DNA of 38,902 nt from a bacterium (lineage in GTDB: Bacteria; Eisenbacteria; RBG-16-71-46; CAIMUX01), in contig JAUIHP010000035.1 of assembly GCA_030431975.1 (NCBI GenBank), positions 1-38,902 of the forward strand, in the 5' to 3' direction. Below the pieces are notes generated by a model. It was not told the origin of the DNA. It saw only the letters and a program-made list of their open reading frames with translations, and did not search any database. The position numbers and the translations under genes are program-made. This document shows positions 1 to 6,846 of this stretch, one piece after another (positions within the stretch are counted from its first letter, which is position 1; the number at the start of each line of letters is the position of its first letter).

Positions 1-132
1 CGAGACGAGAGTGAGAACATCTTGGAAAGCGCGGAAGTCGACCCCGGTCGTCGCGCCGAGACGTTGGACCTTCCCGAGTTCGAACGGTTGGTCGCAGCGT
101 TTCAAGAGTTTCGTCAACGTGGAAGCCGTTAG
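1..132 (+). CDS. rsmA: Partial 3' end of 16S rRNA dimethyladenosine transferase (RsmA/KsgA-like)
   Basis: The first 44 codons of the window stay open in frame 1 and end at a TAG at 130-132. The 43 residues include the pattern ILESAEVDPGRRAETL followed by LPEFERLVAAF. This matches the conserved C-terminus of RsmA/KsgA, the methyltransferase that dimethylates two adenines near the 3' end of 16S rRNA during 30S maturation. Only the C-terminal tail is present, so no catalytic motif can be seen and the call rests on this tail. The gene converges on polB, and its stop codon lies inside the first unit of the tandem repeat at 127-238, so the repeat has supplied or replaced its natural end. Confidence 0.7.
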   Translation, partial: RDESENILESAEVDPGRRAETLDLPEFERLVAAFQEFRQRGSR

Positions 133-238
133 TCTAGAACAACGTTCCCCGCACTGCTGTGACCCGTTAGGCTAGAACAGCGTTCCCACACTCCGTGACC
201 CGTTAGTCTAGAACAACGTTCCCTGCACGCCCGTGACC
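127..238. repeat. Three imperfect tandem copies of the polB 3' tail (36-38 bp units)
   Basis: The units are 127-164, 165-200 and 201-238. Each begins CGTTAG and ends GTGACC. Read on the minus strand, the third unit encodes the last codons of polB (VTGVQGTLF and the stop). Unit 1 would encode VTAVRGTLF and a stop. Unit 2 has lost two bases but still holds GTLF plus stop in one frame. The motif TTAGTCTAGAA carries a stop codon on both strands: it ends rsmA on the plus strand (130-132) and polB on the minus strand (208-210). This looks like tandem duplication of a gene end between convergent genes. There are no spacers, so it is not a CRISPR array. Confidence 0.9.
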
Positions 239-2529
239 CGTTCCCAGTCGAGCCCAATCAGTCCAAAGACCGATTCTGCGATGGGGCGGATCTGTTTCTC
301 CACGTAATGCTCGTGGTCGAACGGATTCTTCCGCTCGTCCGCAGGTTCGGGTCCGTCGATCGTAAAGACATAGCGAATGATCCGCGGCGGTTTCCCGCTC
401 ATCTTGCGCGCGGCCTGAACGTGGGGCGGAGTCGTCGAGGTGTACTCCTCCGTCGCCTTGCGAAGCGCCTTCTTGTAGACGAGTTGCTCGTCAAACGCTC
501 CTCCGCGCAGTTGGTCGACGAAGTCGCGCGTGTAGTCCTCGACGGGCTGGTCGTGAAAAATGCGATCGATCAGTTCCTTCTGAAAGACCTTGGCCAGATC
601 GGTCCAGTCACGCCGGACGGATTCCAGCCCCACGAAGTGGAGCGTCTCTTTGCCGCCGACGTGTCGCAAACCGACGTAGCGCTTTTTGCTTCCTTCCGTC
701 GAGTGGCGAAGCGCGGGTAGAAACAGGCGCGAGAACAGATACTCGAACTCGACTTCGAGTAGGCTTTCCACGCCGTAGTCGGCCTTCAGCCTTTCGGTCA
801 GTCGCCGGTTGATCTCGTAGGCCAACTCGCGTCCGCGTTCCGCCGCCTTCTTTGCATCCGGTTCCTTGCCCAGGTCGACGAAGAGGGAATCGGTATCGCC
901 ATAGAGAACCTGGTAGCCCTCACGGTCGAGTACGCTCTGGGTCCAACGCAGGATCTTCTGCCCGAAGCCGGTGATCGCGTTCGAGGTTTCCGGTGAGTAG
1001 AAGCGACAGCGCGTTGTTCCCATGACTCCGTAGAAAGAGTTCATGAGAATCTTGAGTGCCTGCGAGGTCAGCTCATCGCCCTCGGCCTTGGCTTGCTCCC
1101 GCAACGGAAAGAAGTCGTCCAGAAGTTTCGGAAGAATGCCCCCGGTCCGTTCGAAGCGCGCGCCGTTGGGAGCGGAGATCAGGACCTCACCGTCGGTCGG
1201 CTCTTCGCCTCTGGGAATGACGCGCAACGGATCGAGTCGGAAGGTTCGAATGATCGAAGGATAGAGAGACTTGAAGTCGAGCACTCCGACCTGTTGGTAG
1301 AGCCCGGGTGTCGGATCGAAAACGAACCCGCCTTGCAGGGCGGCGCTGATCCGTCCCTGCGGTACGGTCGGTGCGACCTGCTTCCTGGCGTGAAGCGCGC
1401 TGATGTAGCTGAAGTCGAAGGTGGCGATCGATCCGCCCAGTCGGTCCAGCGGCATTCCCGTGACCTGTGACCGACGAATGCCCAACGGCATCAGTTTCTT
1501 CGCTTCCAGAATCTCGAGCACGAGCTCGCAGTCGACCAGGTTGTAGCGAACGAAGTCCTCACGGTCTTCCCGAAACATTCGAACGATCTCGCCGGCCCGG
1601 TCGACGGCGCCGACCGTCTTACCCTTGCCGAGAATCTGTCGGGCGGCGGTTTCCAGACGGTAGTCGTCCAGCTTGATGAAGCTGTCGCGAACGACGTTCA
1701 AAGTGTCGAGGACGACTCGGCCGGGGATGATGGCCCGTGAAGAGCCCCACGCGGCGCCCGTTTCCAATCGAAGGCGACAGGGGAGATTGGCCCGTCCGAT
1801 TTGAAAAGGAACGCGTGAGCGTGAGAAGACCTCTTCCAGGACACGAAGGTCGAAGTCGATGACGTTCCAGCCGGTGATGATGTCGGGATCGATGTCGCGA
1901 ATGCGGTCGACGAGTTTGTAGCAGAGGTCGGCTTCGTCCGAGCAGCCGATGACTTCGATCCCGTCGACCTCGGGGGGAGATCCGATGATGAGGACCTCGC
2001 GGACTCCCTCCGCGGCCAGACCGACGGAGAAAAGTTGCCGTCCCGTCGGATCGGTCTCGATGTCCAAAGAAAGAATGCGAATCTCCGGCACCCAGTCAGA
2101 CGGTTTCAGGTCCGGATTGACGAAGACCTTCTTCAGAAGCTTGCCCGCCTTGTGCTCGCCGGAGATCTCGACAGAGCCCCGTAGCTGATGCTGGATGAGA
2201 TAGCCGGTGGCAAAAGGAATGTCCGCTTCGAAGGTGGCGATGCCGGCGTCCTGCAGCGCGTCGCGAATGGCCGGAGTCTCCGGTGGCGTCGGCACGTAGA
2301 CGCGGCTGACCGGCTGACCGTTCGGAGTCGTCCAGTCGCTCTCGACGATCTCCAGCGTCTCGACATCCTGGGCGGCCTTGACGTCTTCCGTGCGAATGAA
2401 GAAGTGGGGGCGCCAGCGGTCGTCGCGAACGACGAAGGAGTCTCCCTCTTCGTCCTTGCCGAAAAGGTGAACGATGGCCCGGCCGCGTTCGATGTAGTAC
2501 GTCGGGTGGAGAATGAACCCGCGGGGCAT
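208..2529 (-). CDS. polB: Family B DNA polymerase II with 3'-5' exonuclease
   Basis: This 773-residue protein is a DNA polymerase II used in damage-tolerant or repair synthesis. The exonuclease domain shows ExoI DIE (D156, E158), ExoII N222 and D225 in GWNVIDFD, and ExoIII Y329 and D333. The polymerase domain shows motif A DFKSLYPSI (418-426), motif B KILMNSFYG (493-501) and motif C YGDTDS (543-548), all with their acidic residues intact. The C-terminus ends QGTLF, a beta-sliding-clamp-binding peptide of the QxxLF type. The ATG at 2529 is preceded by AAAGGA (2537-2542 on the complement) seven bases upstream. The length is close to the family norm. The gene is monocistronic here, convergent with rsmA and divergent from the glycosyltransferase. 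Confidence 0.96.
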   Translation of the reverse strand: MPRGFILHPTYYIERGRAIVHLFGKDEEGDSFVVRDDRWRPHFFIRTEDVKAAQDVETLEIVESDWTTPNGQPVSRVYVPTPPETPAIRDALQDAGIATFEADIPFATGYLIQHQLRGSVEISGEHKAGKLLKKVFVNPDLKPSDWVPEIRILSLDIETDPTGRQLFSVGLAAEGVREVLIIGSPPEVDGIEVIGCSDEADLCYKLVDRIRDIDPDIITGWNVIDFDLRVLEEVFSRSRVPFQIGRANLPCRLRLETGAAWGSSRAIIPGRVVLDTLNVVRDSFIKLDDYRLETAARQILGKGKTVGAVDRAGEIVRMFREDREDFVRYNLVDCELVLEILEAKKLMPLGIRRSQVTGMPLDRLGGSIATFDFSYISALHARKQVAPTVPQGRISAALQGGFVFDPTPGLYQQVGVLDFKSLYPSIIRTFRLDPLRVIPRGEEPTDGEVLISAPNGARFERTGGILPKLLDDFFPLREQAKAEGDELTSQALKILMNSFYGVMGTTRCRFYSPETSNAITGFGQKILRWTQSVLDREGYQVLYGDTDSLFVDLGKEPDAKKAAERGRELAYEINRRLTERLKADYGVESLLEVEFEYLFSRLFLPALRHSTEGSKKRYVGLRHVGGKETLHFVGLESVRRDWTDLAKVFQKELIDRIFHDQPVEDYTRDFVDQLRGGAFDEQLVYKKALRKATEEYTSTTPPHVQAARKMSGKPPRIIRYVFTIDGPEPADERKNPFDHEHYVEKQIRPIAESVFGLIGLDWERVTGVQGTLF

Positions 2530-2730
2530 GGCGAAATCCTTTCGCGCCGATCAGGGTGTCACGTCCTTGTGGTCGATGTTCGGCGAGGTCCCTCGAGTGA
2601 GGGGTCGCCGGGCGCGGTCCACAAACATCTAGCTTCGCAGTCTAGCGGATTCGCTCCCGTCCCGACTGCGACAAAGCGAAACTTCAGCCGATCCATCCGC
2701 CGTCAGTCACTCTTTCCTTGTCGCCCTCGG

Positions 2731-2759
2731 TTGACGCTTCCGAAACACACGACTACGGT
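2731..2759 (+). promoter_or_regulatory. Candidate sigma70-type promoter for the glycosyltransferase
   Basis: TTGACG (2731-2736) lies 17 bases from TACGGT (2754-2759). The predicted start of transcription falls near 2766, almost on the GTG start codon at 2768, and no Shine-Dalgarno is visible. The mRNA may therefore be leaderless. The -35 is good and the -10 is weak. The rest of the 2530-2767 gap is the divergent polB upstream region, where I see no convincing second promoter. Confidence 0.35.
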
Positions 2760-2767
2760 TCCCGATC

Positions 2768-3535
2768 GTGAACACCGCCCCGAACAGAGGCCGCAATCCC
2801 GTCGGAAAGACTGTCGGCAACAAGCCCAGCAAGGACTGGTCCGACGTTGCCGTGATCATCCCTGCATGGAACGAGGAGATCACGATCGCTTCGGTCGTGG
2901 AAGAACTCCCGCAGAACCTGCGCGCCATCGTCGTGGCCGACAACGGCTCCACCGACGAGACGGCGGCACGGGCACGGGATGCAGGAGCGGTCGTGGTTCC
3001 GGCTCCACGCCGCGGCTACGGCAGCGCCTGTCTGGCCGGGCTCGAATGGTGTCGCCGCCAGGATCCCCCGATTCGTGCGGTCGTTTTCGTGGACGGCGAC
3101 GGCAGCGATGACCCGCGAGACTTCGACGGCCTCATCACTCCCGTTCTGGAAGACGAGGCCGATCTCGTGATCGGGTCCCGGGCGACGGGGGAGCGTGAGC
3201 CCGGCTCGGTTCTCCCGCAGGCCCGAATTGGGAACTGGATCGCCTCGACCTGGATCCGGCTCGTCAGCGGCGTTCGCTTCACGGACTTGGGTCCATTTCG
3301 TGCGGCCGACTATCAGGCCCTGGAGTCGATCCGGATGGAGGACCCGAACTGGGGCTGGACCGTGGAGATGCAGATCAAGGCGGCCCGGGCCGGGCTCCGC
3401 TGCCACGAGATTCCCGTTCGCAACCGGCACCGCCGCGGGGGCCAAAGCAAGGTCACGGGCACGATTCGCGGAACGATCGGAGCCAGCGTCAAGATCATCT
3501 GGAGCCTGCTCCGCTACAGCACCTGGCGTCCTTGA
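2768..3535 (+). CDS. Family 2 glycosyltransferase (dolichol-phosphate-mannose synthase-like)
   Basis: The 255-residue soluble protein has a GT-A fold signature. It shows IIPAWNEE (30-37), DNGSTDET (58-65) and the metal/nucleotide-sugar acidic motif VDGDGSDDP (108-116), followed by the usual GSR and GPFRA segments. It resembles GT2 enzymes that transfer a sugar from a nucleotide donor to a lipid carrier such as undecaprenyl phosphate. It has no C-terminal membrane segments, so it would act at the cytoplasmic face of the inner membrane. The start is GTG with no clear ribosome-binding site, so an internal start is possible. It precedes a sugar nucleotidyltransferase, which fits surface polysaccharide or glycolipid synthesis. 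Donor and acceptor cannot be read from the sequence. Confidence 0.85.
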   Translation: MNTAPNRGRNPVGKTVGNKPSKDWSDVAVIIPAWNEEITIASVVEELPQNLRAIVVADNGSTDETAARARDAGAVVVPAPRRGYGSACLAGLEWCRRQDPPIRAVVFVDGDGSDDPRDFDGLITPVLEDEADLVIGSRATGEREPGSVLPQARIGNWIASTWIRLVSGVRFTDLGPFRAADYQALESIRMEDPNWGWTVEMQIKAARAGLRCHEIPVRNRHRRGGQSKVTGTIRGTIGASVKIIWSLLRYSTWRP

Positions 3536-3648
3536 ACTCTTAGTGACCGGGCTGCTGGCCCCGGCGGGTTCGGGGGTGGTACCTTCCCTGCTTCGGCCCA
3601 GGCATGCTGTCGGGCCTTCACGCATTCAGACACGTTTCCGGAGGGCCC

Positions 3649-4380
3649 ATGCGCGGCATCGTTCTCGCGGGAGGGTTGGGCACACGGCTCGCCCCCCTGA
3701 CCACCATCACGAACAAGCATCTCCTTCCCGTCTACGACAAGCCGATGGTCTATTACCCCATCGAGTCGCTCGTCCGCGCCGGGGTCAAAGACATCCTCCT
3801 GGTCACGGGCGGAAACTACGCCGGTGACTTCCTCCGCCTGCTCGGGAACGGCAAGGAGTTCGGGCTCAGCCACATCGACTACGTCTACCAGGAAGGGGAG
3901 GGTGGAATCGCGGAAGCACTCGGACTGGCCGAGTACTACGCCCGCGGCCAGAAGGTTGTCGTCATCCTCGGAGACAACATCATCCAGGACGACATCACTC
4001 CCTACGTCAATGCCTTCCGCGAACAGGGCGAAGGGGCGCGCATCCTTCTGAAAGAGGTTCAGGATCCCGAGCGCTTTGGCGTGGCCGAAATCGATGGGGA
4101 CCGTGTGGTTCGTATCGAAGAGAAACCGAGTCAGCCCAAGTCGAACTTCGCGGTCACGGGCATCTACATGTATGACGATAATGTCTTTGACGTCATTCCG
4201 ACCCTGACGCCGTCGGGTCGCGGCGAGCTCGAGATCACCGACGTCAACAATGCTTACATCGACAGGGGACAGATGCACTTCGACTACCTGAACGGCTGGT
4301 GGACCGACGCCGGAACTTTCGAGTCCCTGCACCGTGCGACGAATCTGGTCAAAGCCGACCGGGACCGGAAGGACGGATAG
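3649..4380 (+). CDS. Sugar-1-phosphate nucleotidyltransferase (RmlA-like, short form)
   Basis: The 243-residue protein should condense a sugar 1-phosphate with an NTP, most likely glucose 1-phosphate with dTTP, to give an NDP-sugar. Visible signatures are the N-terminal GGLGTRLAPLT nucleotide loop, NKHLLPVYDKPM, the metal-binding GDN, ERFGVAE, EKP, TGIYMYD, RGELEITDVN and WWTDAGTF. It is shorter than the roughly 290-residue RmlA of Enterobacteria and belongs to a short group lacking the C-terminal extension. I chose the ATG at 3649 because GGAGGG (3640-3645) precedes it and the fold begins at MRGIVLAGG. An upstream in-frame ATG at 3604 would add 15 unconserved residues. The exact substrate is inferred. 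Confidence 0.85.
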   Translation: MRGIVLAGGLGTRLAPLTTITNKHLLPVYDKPMVYYPIESLVRAGVKDILLVTGGNYAGDFLRLLGNGKEFGLSHIDYVYQEGEGGIAEALGLAEYYARGQKVVVILGDNIIQDDITPYVNAFREQGEGARILLKEVQDPERFGVAEIDGDRVVRIEEKPSQPKSNFAVTGIYMYDDNVFDVIPTLTPSGRGELEITDVNNAYIDRGQMHFDYLNGWWTDAGTFESLHRATNLVKADRDRKDG

Positions 4381-4386
4381 CGGGCG

Positions 4387-6846
4387 ATGCCGCGAGTACT
4401 CGCGACCCGAGTCCGGTCCCTTGGGCTCCTGCCCCTCATCCTTGCGGCCTTTGTTGTCTCACCGTCCCCGGCTTCGGACGAGGACTTCGACAAAGCTCGC
4501 ATGGAATGGACGGAGCCCCGGACCGGCAAGACGGTTCGCCTCCAGGGGATCCCTGGCGAGTACCTCATCCGCTTCGAAGAAGACGTCACGCCGATCGAGG
4601 CCGAAGGCTGGTTGCGCGCGGAAGCGACCGCCACCCTGCGTCGCTTCGGCGAAAGAACCCGGACCGCGATCCTTCGCACGGAAGAGCCTCGCGTTTTTCT
4701 CGAAGCACGCCCCGAGATCGCGGGCGTCTCTCCGGTTCGCATCGACGAGGAAGGGTTCCGCAAGTACTTCTTCGAAGATCGTCTTGTTCTCCGTTTTCAG
4801 GACACGGTCACGCCGCAGCAGGCTGAGGCCAGGATTACGGCGGCCGGATCCGAGGTGCTGCGTCGGTACCACACCCCGGGTTTCTATCTCATCTCCCTTC
4901 CGGAAGAAACCGACCTGGACTCTGAGCTTCAGCGCTGGCTCGATGACACGACCTTCATTCGTTTTGCCGAACCGAGCTACCTCGGGTTCGACGATGCCCT
5001 GACCACACCCAACGACCCGCTCTTTCTTTCGCAGTGGGGTTTGCGCAATCCCGGCAACGGAAGCTGGAAGGAAACGGCCGACGTCTGGGCCGATGCGGCG
5101 TGGTGGATTCATCGGGGAGATCCCGACGTGATCATTGCCTTCGTCGACACGGGAATGGACATGTCGCACGAAGACCTCGTGCCCAACCTTCTGCCGCGCG
5201 ACGGGGAAGACTGGGACTTTCTCGATCCCGATCCGTCTCCGGATGACACTCGCAACCACGGCACTCTGGTCACCGGGATCGCGGGCGCTGTTCAGAACAA
5301 CGAACTGGGGGTCTCCGGCCTGGCCCCGGACTGCCGCATCATGCCGCTCCGCGTCTCTCTTGACGAAGGGGAGATCGCCGAGCGCGTCGACGCCATCAAC
5401 TATGCCGCGTCCCGCAAACCCGAGTTCGACGGAATGATCATCAACTGTTCCTGGGGCAACTCTTCGGGTGACTTCAGTTCGGTAGAGACGGCCATCGAGG
5501 ACGCGGTCGCCGCCGGGTGCGTCGTCCTTTGCGCGGCCGGGAACACCGGTGATCCCGTCATCTATCCGGCCCGGTACCCCGACGCGATCGCGATCGGCGC
5601 GACCTCTCCCTGTGACGAACGGAAACGCGTCGGTTCCTGCGACGGTGAAGTCTGGGCCAGCAACTTTGGGCCGGAGATCGATGTCGTGGCGCCCGGAGTT
5701 CGCATCCAAACGACGGACCGCACCGGCAACCTGGGTTTCAGTTCGACCAACTACTTCAACCTCTTCAACGGGACGTCGGCGGCGACCCCGTTTGTCGCGG
5801 GAGTCTGCGCCCTCATCGCCAGCGCTGATCCGACGCTGACCCCGTCGGAGATCCGCCAGATTCTGCAGGACTCCGCGGACGACGAAGTCGGTTGGGCTCC
5901 CGAGGACGTTCCCGGATTCGATGAGTTCATGGGGTGGGGGCGGGTCAATGCCTACAAGGCTCTCGTCCTGACGCTTCATCCGGACGGCTTTGCTGACGAC
6001 ATCGAAGTGCCCGACCCGTATTGGACAGCGGACAGCACGTGGCACGTCACGAGTGTCGACAACCACACCGGCGGCGGAACGCAGTGTTGGACCGTGGGCG
6101 ATCCGTCCGACGACACTTACGACGCTGGGCTCGACGTGTCCCTTTATCTACCGGACTTCTGGGTCCCGGAGAACGGTTGGTTGTCCTACTGGCAGACGAT
6201 CGAGGCTGGCGAGCTTTCCCCCGGGCAGGCCGTCGACGGAGGTCTTCTGGAGGCCAGTGCCGATGGGGGAGAAACCTGGACCACGCTCATCCCGGAAGGC
6301 GGGTACACCCACATCATCGCGGCCATCGACGGTGATCCTTTCCCACAGGGGACGGCGGTCTTTTCCGGGACACAGCCCTGGACCGAAGTCCGGGTCGACT
6401 TGACGAGCTTCACCGGCGCTCCGTTGCGGGTTCGGGCCCGCTTCGGCGCCCGTGCGGGCACCCTCGAAGAAGAACGCGGCTTTGGCTGGAGAATCGATGA
6501 CGTCGAGGTCGCGCCCTACGTTCCGGTCGGTTGGGAGCCGGGCGCGGGGCCGGTCGGAGTCACGGACCTCCGTACTTCGATCCACTTTCTGGCGCCGGCC
6601 AATCCGTTTCAGGACCACAGCCGGATACGCTTCGAACTTGCGACACCGGCCGAGGTTCGACTTGATTGGATGGACGCTTCGGGACGCATCGCCCACGGTC
6701 ACGATCTGGGGTGGCGCGAGTCCGGCTCGCACGAACTGCACATCGACCGTCCGGCCCACCTTCCGGCCGGCAGCTACTGGCTGCGGTTGGCGACCCCGGA
6801 GTCGTCGGCGGCGCGGCGCATTGTGGTACTGGACGCCACGCCCTGA
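4387..6846 (+). CDS. Secreted subtilisin-like (S8) serine protease with duplicated propeptide and FlgD-like C-terminal domain
   Basis: The 819-residue protein starts with a signal peptide (about 1-29). Two similar propeptide-like segments follow (about 59-118 and 132-198), both built on a L-RF-VTP-AE pattern. The S8 catalytic domain (about 205-530) has the triad D254 in FVDTG, H291 in NHGT and S464 in GTSAATPFV, and the oxyanion N386 in AAGN. A jelly-roll-like segment (about 545-700) precedes a C-terminal beta domain (about 735-819) with the NPF-x-F-L-x-V-R-L-x-D-x-GR pattern of FlgD-like or type-A sorting domains. It probably acts outside the cell or at the surface. The start lies six bases after the upstream gene and lacks an obvious Shine-Dalgarno. 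The 3' end overlaps the convergent gene by 73 bp. Confidence 0.92.
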   Translation: MPRVLATRVRSLGLLPLILAAFVVSPSPASDEDFDKARMEWTEPRTGKTVRLQGIPGEYLIRFEEDVTPIEAEGWLRAEATATLRRFGERTRTAILRTEEPRVFLEARPEIAGVSPVRIDEEGFRKYFFEDRLVLRFQDTVTPQQAEARITAAGSEVLRRYHTPGFYLISLPEETDLDSELQRWLDDTTFIRFAEPSYLGFDDALTTPNDPLFLSQWGLRNPGNGSWKETADVWADAAWWIHRGDPDVIIAFVDTGMDMSHEDLVPNLLPRDGEDWDFLDPDPSPDDTRNHGTLVTGIAGAVQNNELGVSGLAPDCRIMPLRVSLDEGEIAERVDAINYAASRKPEFDGMIINCSWGNSSGDFSSVETAIEDAVAAGCVVLCAAGNTGDPVIYPARYPDAIAIGATSPCDERKRVGSCDGEVWASNFGPEIDVVAPGVRIQTTDRTGNLGFSSTNYFNLFNGTSAATPFVAGVCALIASADPTLTPSEIRQILQDSADDEVGWAPEDVPGFDEFMGWGRVNAYKALVLTLHPDGFADDIEVPDPYWTADSTWHVTSVDNHTGGGTQCWTVGDPSDDTYDAGLDVSLYLPDFWVPENGWLSYWQTIEAGELSPGQAVDGGLLEASADGGETWTTLIPEGGYTHIIAAIDGDPFPQGTAVFSGTQPWTEVRVDLTSFTGAPLRVRARFGARAGTLEEERGFGWRIDDVEVAPYVPVGWEPGAGPVGVTDLRTSIHFLAPANPFQDHSRIRFELATPAEVRLDWMDASGRIAHGHDLGWRESGSHELHIDRPAHLPAGSYWLRLATPESSAARRIVVLDATP

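Noticed and set aside
127-238. Possible CRISPR repeats
   Set aside because: The units are directly contiguous with no spacers and are copies of the polB 3' end. No cas gene is present.
4459-6066. Long minus-strand open frame opposite the subtilase
   Set aside because: It is an antisense shadow of a gene with an intact catalytic triad. High GC at third positions commonly opens such frames.
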